Positions 51,931 through 61,501 are shown, counted from the first letter of the stretch. The stretch: DNA of 64,000 bases from Bog-756 sp963699085 (GCA_963699085.1 CAVOTH010000003.1:496001-560000), one strand, 5' to 3'. Notes: a model not told the origin generated them from the sequence alone. Made by a program: numbers and translations.

Positions 51931-53277
51931 ATGCCCGAGCCGGAAACACCCACCGAACCGTCGCCCGACCGCGCCGACCTGATGGAGAAGGTGGTCGGTC
52001 TGTGCAAGCGCCGGGGATTCATCTTCCAATCGGCGGAGATCTACGGCGGCTTCCGCTCCACTTACGACTACGGCCCCCTCGGGGTCAACCTGCTGCGCAA
52101 CGTGAAGAACGCCTGGTGGGAGGCCATGGTCCAGCGCCGCGACGACGTGGTCGGTCTGGACGCCGCCATCCTGTCGCCGCCGGCCGTGTGGGCGGCATCG
52201 GGCCACCTGGCCACCTTTACCGACCCGCTGGTGGACTGCATGAAGTGCCACCAGCGGTGGCGCGAGGACAAGATCGACGGGGTCTGCCCGGCCTGCGGGT
52301 CCACCGAGTTCACCGAGGCCCGGGCGTTCAACCTGATGTTCAAGACCCACGCCGGACCGCTGGAGGACGAGGGTGCCGTCGCCTACCTCCGTCCCGAGAC
52401 GGCCCAGGGGATGTTCATCAACTTCCTCAACGTCCTCCAGTCCACCCGGATGAAGCCCCCGTTCGGGATCGCCCAGGTCGGCAAGTCGTTCCGCAACGAG
52501 ATCACCCCCCAGAACTTCGTCTTCCGCACCCGGGAGTTCGAGCAGATGGAGATGGAGTACTTCGTGCCGCCGGCCGAGGCCCAGCACTGGTTCGAGTACT
52601 GGCTCGACGAGCGCTTCCGCTGGTACCTCGATCTCGGGATCCCCGAGATCGAACTCCGGCTGCGCCATCACGACCCGAGTGAGCTCTCCCACTACTCGTC
52701 GGGCACCGCCGACGTGGAGTTCCTCTTCCCCTGGGGATGGGACGAGCTGGAAGGGATCGCCAACCGCTCCGACTTCGACTTGAAGGCCCACGCCGCCGCA
52801 TCGGGGGAGAAGCTCGAGTACTACGACCAGGCCGCCAACGAGCGGTATGTCCCCCATGTGATCGAGCCGGCGGCGGGGGCCACCCGGACGATGATGGCCT
52901 TCCTGCTGTCGGCCTACACCGAGGACGTGGTCGGGGGCGAAGCCCGCACGCTGCTATGCATCCACCCGAAGCTCGCCCCGTACCAGGTGGGGGTCCTGCC
53001 CCTCTCGAAGAAGGAGACGCTCGAGCCGCTGGCCCGCTCGGTGCTGGCCACCCTGCAGCCGCATTTCATGTGCGACTACGACACGACCCAGTCGATCGGG
53101 AAGCGCTACCGCCGCCAGGACGAGGTCGGGACCCCGTGGTGCGTGACCGTGGACTTCGACTCGCTGGAGGACCACGCGGTCACCGTGCGGGACCGGGACT
53201 CCACCGAGCAGGTGCGGGTGCCGATCGACGGGCTGCTGGCCGAGCTCCGGGGCCGGATGGACGCCGCCACCGCCTGA
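51931..53277 (+). CDS. glyQS: Glycyl-tRNA synthetase, homodimeric class II
   Basis: A 448-residue enzyme that charges tRNA-Gly. RGFIFQSAEIYGGFRSTYDYGPLGVNL (motif 1 region), QVGKSFRNEITPQNFVFRTREFEQMEMEYF (motif 2), and GATRTMMAFLL with the C-terminal anticodon-binding domain (PYQVGVLPLSKKE). A short zinc-type C-x2-C pair occurs (KCHQRW ... CPACGS). ATG at 51931; TACGCT (51917-51922) ends 8 nt before it, so the mRNA is nearly leaderless. Confidence 0.96.
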   Translation: MPEPETPTEPSPDRADLMEKVVGLCKRRGFIFQSAEIYGGFRSTYDYGPLGVNLLRNVKNAWWEAMVQRRDDVVGLDAAILSPPAVWAASGHLATFTDPLVDCMKCHQRWREDKIDGVCPACGSTEFTEARAFNLMFKTHAGPLEDEGAVAYLRPETAQGMFINFLNVLQSTRMKPPFGIAQVGKSFRNEITPQNFVFRTREFEQMEMEYFVPPAEAQHWFEYWLDERFRWYLDLGIPEIELRLRHHDPSELSHYSSGTADVEFLFPWGWDELEGIANRSDFDLKAHAAASGEKLEYYDQAANERYVPHVIEPAAGATRTMMAFLLSAYTEDVVGGEARTLLCIHPKLAPYQVGVLPLSKKETLEPLARSVLATLQPHFMCDYDTTQSIGKRYRRQDEVGTPWCVTVDFDSLEDHAVTVRDRDSTEQVRVPIDGLLAELRGRMDAATA

Positions 53278-53337
53278 GCGGATCGTCGTTCGCCTCCATC
53301 CCTAGGTGATCCGGGCCGGATGTGGGAGGGTGGAACC

Positions 53338-55368
53338 GTGGTACGCCCGCATTCCCGCATCTGCAGCTTCGGTGCGGCTCTGGTTGTTCTGGCCCCACTG
53401 GCCGCCGTGGTGTGGCTGGCCGCCGTGCCCGCCCCATCGGCGGTCGCCGCCACGCCGGGTAGCTACCTGGTGACCTTCGTCGCCCGTCAGTGCCCGACGT
53501 ACCAGGACATCACCGCCAACCTGGCCCGCAACAACATCCAGGAGAGCCTCCAGGACCTGGGCGCCGACACCGCCTACGCTGCCGGCCAGCCCATCAGCCC
53601 GTCGGTGGAGACACCCAATCAACCCAACTGCACGGCGCTGCCCGGCTGGCAGTTCACCTTCGGTAACGGAATCAACGGCACGACACCCGGGACCAACCTG
53701 TCGCGCGTCTCCAACCCGACCAGCCCCAGCTTGACCACCCAGGCATCGGTCCCGCTCCTCGACACGTCCGGCAATCCCACCGGGTCCACCATCGACGGAG
53801 CGGTCACCACCACCTTGACCGCCGCCCAGGTGAACGCCGCCGCCCAGCACCAACTCTGGGTGCAGGGTGGCACTACCACCGATCCACTGGGAACGGCCAC
53901 GTTCGGCACCCGCTACGCCTTCGGCGCCCTCCGGTGCGCCGTCGACAACCTCAACGGAGACAACGTCGAGTGGGTCGGCTTCCCCTCGGGCCAGAGCCAC
54001 GTCTTCTGCTACTACTACGCGGTCGACCAGCGACCCCTCCCGGGGACGATCACCATCTCGAAGGTCCTCACCAATGCGGGGGCGGCCACGCCCAGCTTCC
54101 CGTTCACCGGGACCGTTTCCTACAACCCGGGCCAGACGTTCGACGTACCGGCGGGCCAGAGCGTGTCGTTCGCCCGTGACTCGAACGTGGACTGGAACTT
54201 CCAGGAACAGGCCCTGGCCGGCTATTCGTTCACTTCGGCGGTGTGCACTTCGCAGAACGGCCTCAGCACCTTCAACGGCCAGGCCGCGCCGGTCACCTTC
54301 AACACCAACGTCCTGATCTCGGTCGATCTCGCACCGGCCGACGTCGCCCTGTGCACCTACACCAACGCCCGCAACGAGGTGGACCTGACGGTGTTCAAGC
54401 AGACGATCGGCGGGGTCGGCACGTTCCCCGTGACGGTGACGCCCCCACTCGGGGCGCCCACCTCCCTCACCGCCACCACGACGACCGAGGGTGTGCCCGT
54501 CGAGGCCTGCACCCCGGCTCCGGTCACCTGTGACGTGGTCGACAACCCGGCCACCCTCCCGGGCGACTACACGGTGGCGGAAACGCTGCCGGTCACGACG
54601 GGAGCCGGCAGCTGGGCGGTGACGGCGTTCGACTGCAACGGTGTGGCGGGCCCGGTGTCCACCACGCAGACGGTCCCGGTGACGTCGGCCCTCGAGAGCC
54701 TGGCCTGTACGTTCACCAACACCTTCACTCCCACCGGGAGCATCACGATCACCAAGACCACCGTCGGCGGGACCGGTACCACCGAGTTCGCCGTCGTCCC
54801 CGACCCGCCGACCGGCGAGGGCGACACGACCGATCCGGTGTACTCGGCGACCACCACGACCCCGGGTGTGCCCTCCACCGCCACCCAGGTGTCCGGGGAC
54901 TACACCCTCGACGCGCTCGACCTCGGACAGTTCTCCATCGTCGAATCGGGCCCCGACGACACGGTGGCCGGGTCCTGGGCGCCCCAGGGCATCACCTGCA
55001 ACGGGACGTACACCGCCCCCACGGCCTCGGACGTGCTGGTGACCCTGACGACGGTCGACCCGCACGTCACGTGCGCGTTCACCAACGCCTTCACCACTGC
55101 GCCGCCGGCCACCACCACCACCACGACGACCACCGCCGCGCCCGCGACGACGACCACCACGGTCCCCTCGGGGGCGGCGGCCGCCGACACCGGGGCCGGG
55201 GGGTCCGGTCAGGCATTGGCCATGACCGGTGAGGACGTCCGCATCCCCCTCGGCATCGCGCTGGTTCTGGCCACAATTGGTGCCTCGCTGCTCCTCGTCG
55301 ACCGGGCCCGGCGCCGGCGCCACCTGCCGTTGGTGGTCGAGCGACGCCGCGACCACCCGTCGAACTGA
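53338..55368 (+). CDS. LAMTG-anchored surface protein with DUF5979-like repeats
   Basis: A 676-residue secreted protein. Signal peptide (hydrophobic stretch then PSAVAA), a unique N-terminal domain of ~230 residues with paired cysteines, then about four beta-rich repeats of ~100 residues, each opening like ITISKVLTNAG, VDLTVFKQTIGG or ITITKTTVGG (DUF5979 / prealbumin-like stalk type). A Thr/Pro-rich spacer (TTTTTTTTAAPATTTTT) precedes the sorting signal LAMTG (627-631), a helix and RRRR. LAxTG is the class E sortase motif and the sortase gene is the next one. GTG at 53338 has GGGAGGG upstream. Function probably adhesion or surface structure. Confidence 0.85.
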   Translation: MVRPHSRICSFGAALVVLAPLAAVVWLAAVPAPSAVAATPGSYLVTFVARQCPTYQDITANLARNNIQESLQDLGADTAYAAGQPISPSVETPNQPNCTALPGWQFTFGNGINGTTPGTNLSRVSNPTSPSLTTQASVPLLDTSGNPTGSTIDGAVTTTLTAAQVNAAAQHQLWVQGGTTTDPLGTATFGTRYAFGALRCAVDNLNGDNVEWVGFPSGQSHVFCYYYAVDQRPLPGTITISKVLTNAGAATPSFPFTGTVSYNPGQTFDVPAGQSVSFARDSNVDWNFQEQALAGYSFTSAVCTSQNGLSTFNGQAAPVTFNTNVLISVDLAPADVALCTYTNARNEVDLTVFKQTIGGVGTFPVTVTPPLGAPTSLTATTTTEGVPVEACTPAPVTCDVVDNPATLPGDYTVAETLPVTTGAGSWAVTAFDCNGVAGPVSTTQTVPVTSALESLACTFTNTFTPTGSITITKTTVGGTGTTEFAVVPDPPTGEGDTTDPVYSATTTTPGVPSTATQVSGDYTLDALDLGQFSIVESGPDDTVAGSWAPQGITCNGTYTAPTASDVLVTLTTVDPHVTCAFTNAFTTAPPATTTTTTTTAAPATTTTTVPSGAAAADTGAGGSGQALAMTGEDVRIPLGIALVLATIGASLLLVDRARRRRHLPLVVERRRDHPSN

Positions 55369-55415
55369 CGGACGGCTCGGGCCCGGCGGGTCCGTCCAGG
55401 CCGGCACCCCGCACC

Positions 55416-56273
55416 GTGATGGCCCGGGCCGGTCGCGGGCTGCTGGTGGCCGCCGCCCTGGTGGTGGGGTTCGTCGCCTATCAGCAGTGGGGTACCGCCC
55501 TCGCCCACTGGCAGGGCCAGCGGGATCTCCGCTCCCGGTTCGACCAGGCGCTCGCCCACAGCCGGGCCGAGCAGCGACCGGGTCACCCACCACCCGTCAC
55601 CTATCCGGGCATCGGCGACCCGGTCGGCATCATCGTGATCCCCCGCATCGGACTCGACCAGGTCATCGTCGAAGGGGTCGGCGCCGACCAACTGGCCGTC
55701 GGGCCGGGCCACTATCCGGGCACAGCCCTGCCCGGGCAACCGGGCAACGCCGCCATCGCCGGCCACCGGACCACCCACGGCGCGCCCTTCAACGGCCTGG
55801 CCGAGATGCAGCCGGGCGACCCGATCGAGATCGCCACGCTCCAGGGGCACTTCACCTACCGGGTGACCGGCTCCGAGGTCGTCTCACCCGACGACGGGGC
55901 GGTCCTCGACCCGACCTCGGTCTCCCAGCTCACCCTCACCACGTGCACACCGAAGTACAGCGCCGCCCGACGTCTGATCGTCGTGGCCCGGCTGGTGACA
56001 CCGACGGCACCGGCCGCACCGATCCCGAAGGATGACTCCGTGGGGACGGTGGCCGGTGCGGACACCGCAGGCTCACCGCTGACCTGGCTGGCGCTGGTGT
56101 CGGCCTCTCTGGCCCTGCTCGGACTGATCGTGGCGGTGGGCGCCGTACGCCGCCGCCCGGCCCGCTCGGCCCGGTGGGCCCGCCTGGCTCCCTGGCTCGC
56201 CCTGCCGGTCGGGTTGGTCCTTCTCTATGTGGCGTTCGCGGCATTGGACTCCCTGTTGCCCGCCAGCTTCTGA
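55416..56273 (+). CDS. Class E sortase
   Basis: A 285-residue transpeptidase that joins LAxTG proteins to the cell wall. N-terminal helix (8-24), catalytic H117 (AGHRTTHGAPF), C177 (LTLTTCTPKYS) and R185/R186, then two C-terminal helices (about 222-245 and 262-282) which are typical of the actinobacterial class E group. GTG at 55416 (ATG 55419 also possible). It lies 47 nt after its likely substrate gene. Convergent with the SulP transporter. Confidence 0.92.
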   Translation: MMARAGRGLLVAAALVVGFVAYQQWGTALAHWQGQRDLRSRFDQALAHSRAEQRPGHPPPVTYPGIGDPVGIIVIPRIGLDQVIVEGVGADQLAVGPGHYPGTALPGQPGNAAIAGHRTTHGAPFNGLAEMQPGDPIEIATLQGHFTYRVTGSEVVSPDDGAVLDPTSVSQLTLTTCTPKYSAARRLIVVARLVTPTAPAAPIPKDDSVGTVAGADTAGSPLTWLALVSASLALLGLIVAVGAVRRRPARSARWARLAPWLALPVGLVLLYVAFAALDSLLPASF

Positions 56274-56325
56274 GCTCCCGGACATCCGGCCCCGACCGCG
56301 GCCGATGCCGCCGTCCGGCCGGGCC

Positions 56326-58011
56326 TCATCCGGCGTCGACGGCCCCGGAACGGGACGTGTGGAGGCGGGCATGGTCGACCGCTGACGGCAGGTCGGCGAA
56401 CACGTGGTGCTCGGTAGCCAGGTGGTCGAGCGACCCGACCGCCTCGAGGATCCGGAGGTCCTCGGGACGGACACCTTTCAACAGCACGGTGATTCCCCGT
56501 CGCTCCAAGTGCTCCACGATGCTGCCGATCGCCTGTGCGCCTGATGCGTCGAGGCCTTGGACGTCGGCCAACCGCAAGATGATCACCCGGGCGTCGGAAA
56601 CCGAGGCGAACTCCTCGAGGAACCGCTGTGCCACGGCGAAGAAGAGCGGTCCGTCGATGCGGTAGATGAGCACGTGCTCATCGGCCAGCTCCACGGTCGC
56701 GTCACCGGTCCCTTCTTCGGACAGGCGCGATGACGTGAACGTCGCAGTGCGGGCCAGATGGAGGAGTGCCAGGATCCCGGCTACCGCCAGCCCGAGCTCG
56801 ATGGCCACGATGAGGTTGAATGCGACCGTCGCAACGGCGGTCAGCACCAGGACCAACGCATCCCGGCGCGTCGAGCGCAGCACCGCCCACACGTTCGACG
56901 GATCCACCATCCGCACGGCGGTGACCATCAACACCCCGGCGAGCGCGGCCAGCGGGATCCGGGCCACCAGCGAACCGGCGGCCAGGACGACGACCAGAAG
57001 GGTGATCGAGTGGACGACGGCCGACAGGCGGGTCCGGCCTCCCGATCTGGCGTTGACGGCGGTGCGGGCGATGGCACCCGTGGACGGCATGCCGCCGAAC
57101 AGGGCCGACGCCACGGATGCCAGCCCTTGGCCGAACAGCTCCCGGTCCGGCTCACAGGGTCTGGCATCGGTGAGCGCATCAGCCACCTTGGCCGACAAGA
57201 GGCTTTCCATGGCGGCCAGCACGGCGACAGCGACAGCCGGCCCGAGGAACTGGGGCATTCGGCCGAGGGGAGGGAAGGCGAATGTGCCGACGGTCGACGG
57301 GAGTGCTCCGATCCGGGTGACCTTCCACCCTGCGGCCCCGGCCACGACCGTGGCGGCGATGACGGCCAGCAGCGATCCCGGGATGGAGCGCTGGAGACGC
57401 GGGAGTCCCACCATCAACACGACCACGATGCCCACCAGGACCAGCGACTGGGAGGTCGGATGGCCCACCCACGAGGCGGCGGAACGATACGCGGTGACGG
57501 CGGTACCGGTGCCGGCGGGTTTGGTCACGCCCAAGGCCGCCGGGACCTGCTCGAGGAAGATGATGACGGCGATCCCGAGGGCGAATCCTTCGACCACCGG
57601 CCACGGCACGTAGGCCACGGCCCGCCCGAGGCGGGCCACACCGGCGACGAGGACGAGGACACCGGCGATGAGGCCGACGGTGGGCACGGCACCTGCACCG
57701 AACCTGGCCACCACCGGTAGGAGGACGACGGCCATGGCCCCGGTGGGACCGGAGACCTGGAGGTCCGAACCGCCGAACACACCGGCGACCAGGCCGGCGA
57801 CGATCGCCGTGGTCAGACCGACCGCCGGGCTGAGACCGGCGGCGATGGCGAAGGCCAGGGCCAGGGGGAGGGCCACCACACCGACGGTCACGCCGGCCAC
57901 GACGTCGTGGCGCCACGAGCCGGCGAGCCCCCGGTAGTCGTCCCGACGCGGCAGGAAGCGGACGAGCGCGTCCTGCCACGACGTGCCCCTGCCCGTCGGG
58001 TGGGCGGTCAC
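56326..58011 (-). CDS. SulP-family anion transporter with STAS domain
   Basis: A 561-residue SLC26/SulP permease: 12 or more helices (first region DVVAGVTVGVVALPLALAFAIAAGLSPAVGL; motif GGMPSTGAIARTAVNARSGGRT) and a C-terminal STAS domain (about 440-545: HVLIYRIDGPLFFAVAQRFLEE ... LDASGAQAIGSIVEHLERRG). Substrate may be sulfate, bicarbonate or another anion. Its ATG overlaps the ArsR stop by 4 nt (ATGA), so it is controlled by that regulator. Confidence 0.92.
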   Translation of the reverse strand: MTAHPTGRGTSWQDALVRFLPRRDDYRGLAGSWRHDVVAGVTVGVVALPLALAFAIAAGLSPAVGLTTAIVAGLVAGVFGGSDLQVSGPTGAMAVVLLPVVARFGAGAVPTVGLIAGVLVLVAGVARLGRAVAYVPWPVVEGFALGIAVIIFLEQVPAALGVTKPAGTGTAVTAYRSAASWVGHPTSQSLVLVGIVVVLMVGLPRLQRSIPGSLLAVIAATVVAGAAGWKVTRIGALPSTVGTFAFPPLGRMPQFLGPAVAVAVLAAMESLLSAKVADALTDARPCEPDRELFGQGLASVASALFGGMPSTGAIARTAVNARSGGRTRLSAVVHSITLLVVVLAAGSLVARIPLAALAGVLMVTAVRMVDPSNVWAVLRSTRRDALVLVLTAVATVAFNLIVAIELGLAVAGILALLHLARTATFTSSRLSEEGTGDATVELADEHVLIYRIDGPLFFAVAQRFLEEFASVSDARVIILRLADVQGLDASGAQAIGSIVEHLERRGITVLLKGVRPEDLRILEAVGSLDHLATEHHVFADLPSAVDHARLHTSRSGAVDAG

Positions 58012-58430
58012 GACCCGGACGCGGGTTCCTCGAGGCCGGCGATCAACGCGTGGGTCTCGTGGAGCGCACCGAGCAGTAGCCGACGGGCAACGGACATCAG
58101 CTCGATGAGCGCCGGGTCCTTGATGGCGTAGAAGACGCTCGACCCGGACTTCCGCGACGACACGAGCCCGGCGCGTCGCAGGACGGCGAGCTGCTGTGAG
58201 AGGTGGGACAGTTCGATTCCCACCAGGGGCTGGAGCTCGCCGACCGACCGCTCCCCATTGGCCAGGACCTCCAGACAGCGGATACGGGCCGGGTGCCCGA
58301 GGGCCTTGAACAGTTCGGCCTTCGTCTCCGATAGGGGCACGCTCGGGCTGGCAGGAACGATCGGCCGGTTCCGATCACGTGCCGATCCGCGCACCCTCGG
58401 CGCGGTTTCGGACACCGACTTGGGTGTCAT
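58008..58430 (-). CDS. ArsR-family regulator of the SulP operon
   Basis: About 140 residues with a winged helix: LFKALGHPARIRCLEVLANGERSVGELQPLVGIELSHLSQQLAVLRRAGLVSSRKSGSSVFY. No CxC metal motif of ArsR/SmtB is present, so it may sense a thiol, sulfide or pH change instead of a metal. The N-terminal 30 residues are outside the domain. ATG at 58430 is 1 nt from the perfect palindrome, so it clearly controls its own mRNA with sulP. Confidence 0.85.
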   Translation of the reverse strand: MTPKSVSETAPRVRGSARDRNRPIVPASPSVPLSETKAELFKALGHPARIRCLEVLANGERSVGELQPLVGIELSHLSQQLAVLRRAGLVSSRKSGSSVFYAIKDPALIELMSVARRLLLGALHETHALIAGLEEPASGS

Positions 58431-58431
58431 A

Positions 58432-58467
58432 AGTTCATCACTTGATAATGTTATCAAGTGATGAACT
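58432..58467. promoter_or_regulatory. Perfect 36-bp palindrome, operator of arsR-sulP
   Basis: Two 17-bp arms, AGTTCATCACTTGATAA and TTATCAAGTGATGAACT, around a TG centre, with no mismatch. It lies directly upstream of the ArsR start and contains TATCA/TTGATAA elements that can serve as -10 boxes. By far the most AT-rich stretch of the vicinity. Very long for an ArsR site, which may mean two dimers. Confidence 0.85.
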
Positions 58468-58658
58468 ACTCGGTCGCCGGAGTGCCCCGGGGAGGACTGC
58501 GGTTGCCGACCCGCCGGTGAAGCCCTCGGGGAAACCCGCCCCGCCGACGGTTCATCGGGGTCCGGTGCCGGGGCGCCCTCAAGGTAGGCTTGCCGCTCGG
58601 CGCACAGCCTGTCCGCGGACCGACCCTGCCCAGGATCCACCCTAGGAGACCCTTCCCG

Positions 58659-61433
58659 ATGCCGTTCGTCTTCGACTTCGACCACACCCACCGCAAGCCC
58701 CCGATGGAAATGAAGGACCTCCTCGGCGGCAAGGGTGCCAACCTGGCCGAGATGACGTCGGTACTGGGGCTGCCGGTGCCCCCGGGCTTCACCATCGCCG
58801 CCACCGCGTGTCGCAGCTACATGGAGGGCGGGTGGCCCGAGGGGCTGACGGCGGAGATCGCCAAGGCCAAGTTGCGCCTGGAGCGGACCATGGGCAAGAA
58901 GATCGGCGATGCCGACGACCCGCTCCTGGTCTCGGTGCGATCGGGGGCCAAGTTCTCGATGCCGGGGATGATGGACACCGTCCTCAACCTCGGTCTCAAC
59001 GACAAGTCGGTGGAAGGACTTGCCCGCCAGACCGACGACGAGCGCTTCGCCTTCGACTCCTACCGCCGCTTCATCGCCATGTACGGGCGCATCGTGCTGG
59101 GCGTGCCCGGCGAGGAGTTCGACTCGCTGCTCGACGCGGCCAAGGAGCTGGCCGGCACCTCGTCGGACGCCGGGATCCCCATCGAGCTGCTTCGCTACCT
59201 GGTCGAGGCCTATCAGCAGATCGTGGAGCGGCACACCGGGACACCGTTCCCCCAGGACCCCGACGATCAGCTGCGGGGGGCCATCGAGGCCGTGTTCGCC
59301 TCGTGGAACGGTCCTCGGGCCATCGCCTACCGGGTGCGGGAGCGGATCGCCCATGACCTCGGCACCGCCGTGAACGTCCAGGCCATGGTGTTCGGCAATC
59401 GAGACGACAACTCGGGTACCGGCGTCGGGTTCACCCGTGATCCGGCCACCGGAGCCAAGGGCGAGTACGGCGATTTCCTGGTCAATGCCCAGGGAGAGGA
59501 TGTCGTCGCCGGGATCCGTAACACCGAGCCGCTCGCCGCCCTCGCCGATGAATTCCCGAAGATCCACAAGGAGCTGCTGGCCATCTTCGCCCGGCTCGAG
59601 CACCACTACCGGGACATGTGCGACACCGAGTTCACCATCGAGCAGGGCAAGCTGTGGATGCTCCAGACCCGGGTGGGCAAGCGCACCGGCCGCGCCGCGT
59701 TGCGCATGGCCGTCGACATGGTGTCCGAGCGGTCCATCAAGCTCACCAGGGACGAGGCGATCGGCCGGATCACCGGCGAACACCTCGAGCAGGTCCTGCA
59801 CCCGCAGTTCGCCTCGAGCGGTCACAAGGTGCTGGTGAAGGGCCTCGGGGCCTCGCCGGGTGCGGCCGTGGGCCGGGTCTATCTCACCGCCGACGACGCG
59901 CAGGCGGCCGCCGAGCGGGGCGAGCAGGTGGTGTTGGTGCGGAGTGAGACGTCCCCTGATGACGTCCACGGGATGCTCGCCGCCCAGGGAATCCTCACCG
60001 CCAGGGGAGGCCTGGTCAGCCACGCCGCCGTGGTGGCCCGTGGCTGGGGCAAGCCGGCCGTGGTCGGAGCCGAAGCCCTGCGGATCGGGAGCGACTCGTT
60101 CAGCGTCGGCGACGTGGAGGTGGCCGAAGGGGACTGGATCTCCGTCGACGGCACCAACGGGACCGTCGTGCTCGGCAAGGTCGAGGTCATCCAGGGCGAG
60201 ACGCCCCCCGAGTTCGACCTGATCCTGAGTTGGGCCGACGAAGTCCGCGCCGGTCACCTGGGCGTCCGGGCCAACGCCGACAACGGAGCCGACGCCAAGA
60301 ACGCCCGGAACCTCGGAGCCGAGGGAATCGGGTTGTGCCGGACCGAGCACATGTTCCTCGCCGAAGACAGGCTCCCGGTGGTGCGGCGGATGATCCTGGC
60401 CGACACACCGGCCGAGGAGGAGCGCGCCCTCGAGGCCCTGCGGGTGGCCCAGAAGGCCGACTTCCTCGAGATCCTCGAGGCCATGGACAACCTGCCGGTC
60501 ACCATCCGGCTGCTGGATCCGCCGCTGCACGAGTTCCTGCCCGACACCATGGAGCTCGCCATCAAGGAGGCGACCGTCGGGCTCACCAGCGAGGAGACCG
60601 CCCTCTTCGAGGCGGCCAAGCAGTGGCACGAGTTCAACCCGATGCTCGGCACCCGTGGCGTTCGCCTCGGGGTGATCAAGCCCGGTCTGTACGCCATGCA
60701 GGTGCGCGCCCTGATGGAGGCCGCGCTCGATCGGGTCGGATCCGGTGGTCACCCGATCGTCGAGATCATGATCCCCCTGACCGTCGGGCGCGAGGAGATG
60801 GCCCTTGCCCGTTCGTGGGTCGAATCGGCCATCGCGGCTGCGCACGCAGAGGTGGCATCACCCAGGAAGAAGGCCAGGTCGACCGGTGACCTCGAGGTCC
60901 TGATCGGGACCATGATCGAGACGCCACGGGCGGCACTGCGGGCCGGGGAGATCGCCGAGGTGGCCGAGTTCTTCTCCTTCGGTACCAACGACCTCACCCA
61001 GATGACGTTCGGCTTCAGCCGCGACGACGTCGAGGGACGGATGATGTCGGCCTATCTGGAGGAGGGACTGCTCCAGCGCAACCCGTTCGAAGTGGTCGAC
61101 GCCGATGGTGTCGGCGAGCTGGTCCGCCTCGGTACCGAGCGCGGTCGGGCCACCCGTCCGAACCTCAAGGTCGGCGTGTGCGGTGAGCACGGGGGTGATC
61201 CCGAGTCGATCCTGACCTTCGCCGCCGCCGGGCTCGACTACGTGAGCTGTTCGCCGTTCCGGGTGCCGATCGCCCGGCTCGCTGCCGCCCAGGCCGTGCT
61301 GGCCGGCCTCACCGCCGTCCGGGACAAGGCGGTGGCCTCACTGGCTGCCAAGAAGGCGCCAGTCAAGAAGTCGGTCGCCAAGAAGGTGCCGGCCAGGAAG
61401 GCTCCGGCCAAGAAGGCCGCGACCAGACGCTGA
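58659..61433 (+). CDS. ppdK: Pyruvate, phosphate dikinase, with H1-like C-terminal tail
   Basis: A 924-residue enzyme that interconverts pyruvate, ATP and Pi with PEP, AMP and PPi. N-terminal ATP-grasp part (DLLGGKGANLAEM; GTGVGFTRDPATG), swivelling phosphohistidine domain (ARGGLVSHAAVVARGWGKPAVVG), and the PEP/pyruvate TIM barrel (GLCRTEHMF; FGTNDLTQMTFG; VGVCGEHGGDP with catalytic Cys). The last 29 residues form AAKKAPVKKS/AKKVPARKAPAKKA repeats like histone H1 or mycobacterial HupB tails, not known for this enzyme. ATG at 58659 follows TAGGAG; longer starts add unrelated residues. Divergent from arsR. Confidence 0.95.
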   Translation: MPFVFDFDHTHRKPPMEMKDLLGGKGANLAEMTSVLGLPVPPGFTIAATACRSYMEGGWPEGLTAEIAKAKLRLERTMGKKIGDADDPLLVSVRSGAKFSMPGMMDTVLNLGLNDKSVEGLARQTDDERFAFDSYRRFIAMYGRIVLGVPGEEFDSLLDAAKELAGTSSDAGIPIELLRYLVEAYQQIVERHTGTPFPQDPDDQLRGAIEAVFASWNGPRAIAYRVRERIAHDLGTAVNVQAMVFGNRDDNSGTGVGFTRDPATGAKGEYGDFLVNAQGEDVVAGIRNTEPLAALADEFPKIHKELLAIFARLEHHYRDMCDTEFTIEQGKLWMLQTRVGKRTGRAALRMAVDMVSERSIKLTRDEAIGRITGEHLEQVLHPQFASSGHKVLVKGLGASPGAAVGRVYLTADDAQAAAERGEQVVLVRSETSPDDVHGMLAAQGILTARGGLVSHAAVVARGWGKPAVVGAEALRIGSDSFSVGDVEVAEGDWISVDGTNGTVVLGKVEVIQGETPPEFDLILSWADEVRAGHLGVRANADNGADAKNARNLGAEGIGLCRTEHMFLAEDRLPVVRRMILADTPAEEERALEALRVAQKADFLEILEAMDNLPVTIRLLDPPLHEFLPDTMELAIKEATVGLTSEETALFEAAKQWHEFNPMLGTRGVRLGVIKPGLYAMQVRALMEAALDRVGSGGHPIVEIMIPLTVGREEMALARSWVESAIAAAHAEVASPRKKARSTGDLEVLIGTMIETPRAALRAGEIAEVAEFFSFGTNDLTQMTFGFSRDDVEGRMMSAYLEEGLLQRNPFEVVDADGVGELVRLGTERGRATRPNLKVGVCGEHGGDPESILTFAAAGLDYVSCSPFRVPIARLAAAQAVLAGLTAVRDKAVASLAAKKAPVKKSVAKKVPARKAPAKKAATRR

Positions 61434-61501
61434 GACCGTCCGGCAGACCGCGTCCGGTGTCGGCCGCGGTCCTGTCGGGACGGGGTCTGGCCCGTACGCG
61501 G

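Noticed and set aside
55110..55175. Short tandem repeat (ACC/ACG runs) as a possible CRISPR or satellite
   Set aside because: It is simply the threonine-rich spacer of the surface protein, in frame, without spacers or separated repeats.
53302..55593. A 763-codon minus-strand frame opposite the surface protein
   Set aside because: The repetitive Gly/Arg/Val antisense product mirrors the Thr/Pro-rich repeats of the real surface protein, which has a signal peptide and sorting signal.
58430..60845. Extension of the ArsR frame into a 945-codon frame across ppdK
   Set aside because: The upstream part is antisense to ppdK. ATG at 58430 next to the palindrome gives a normal-sized regulator.
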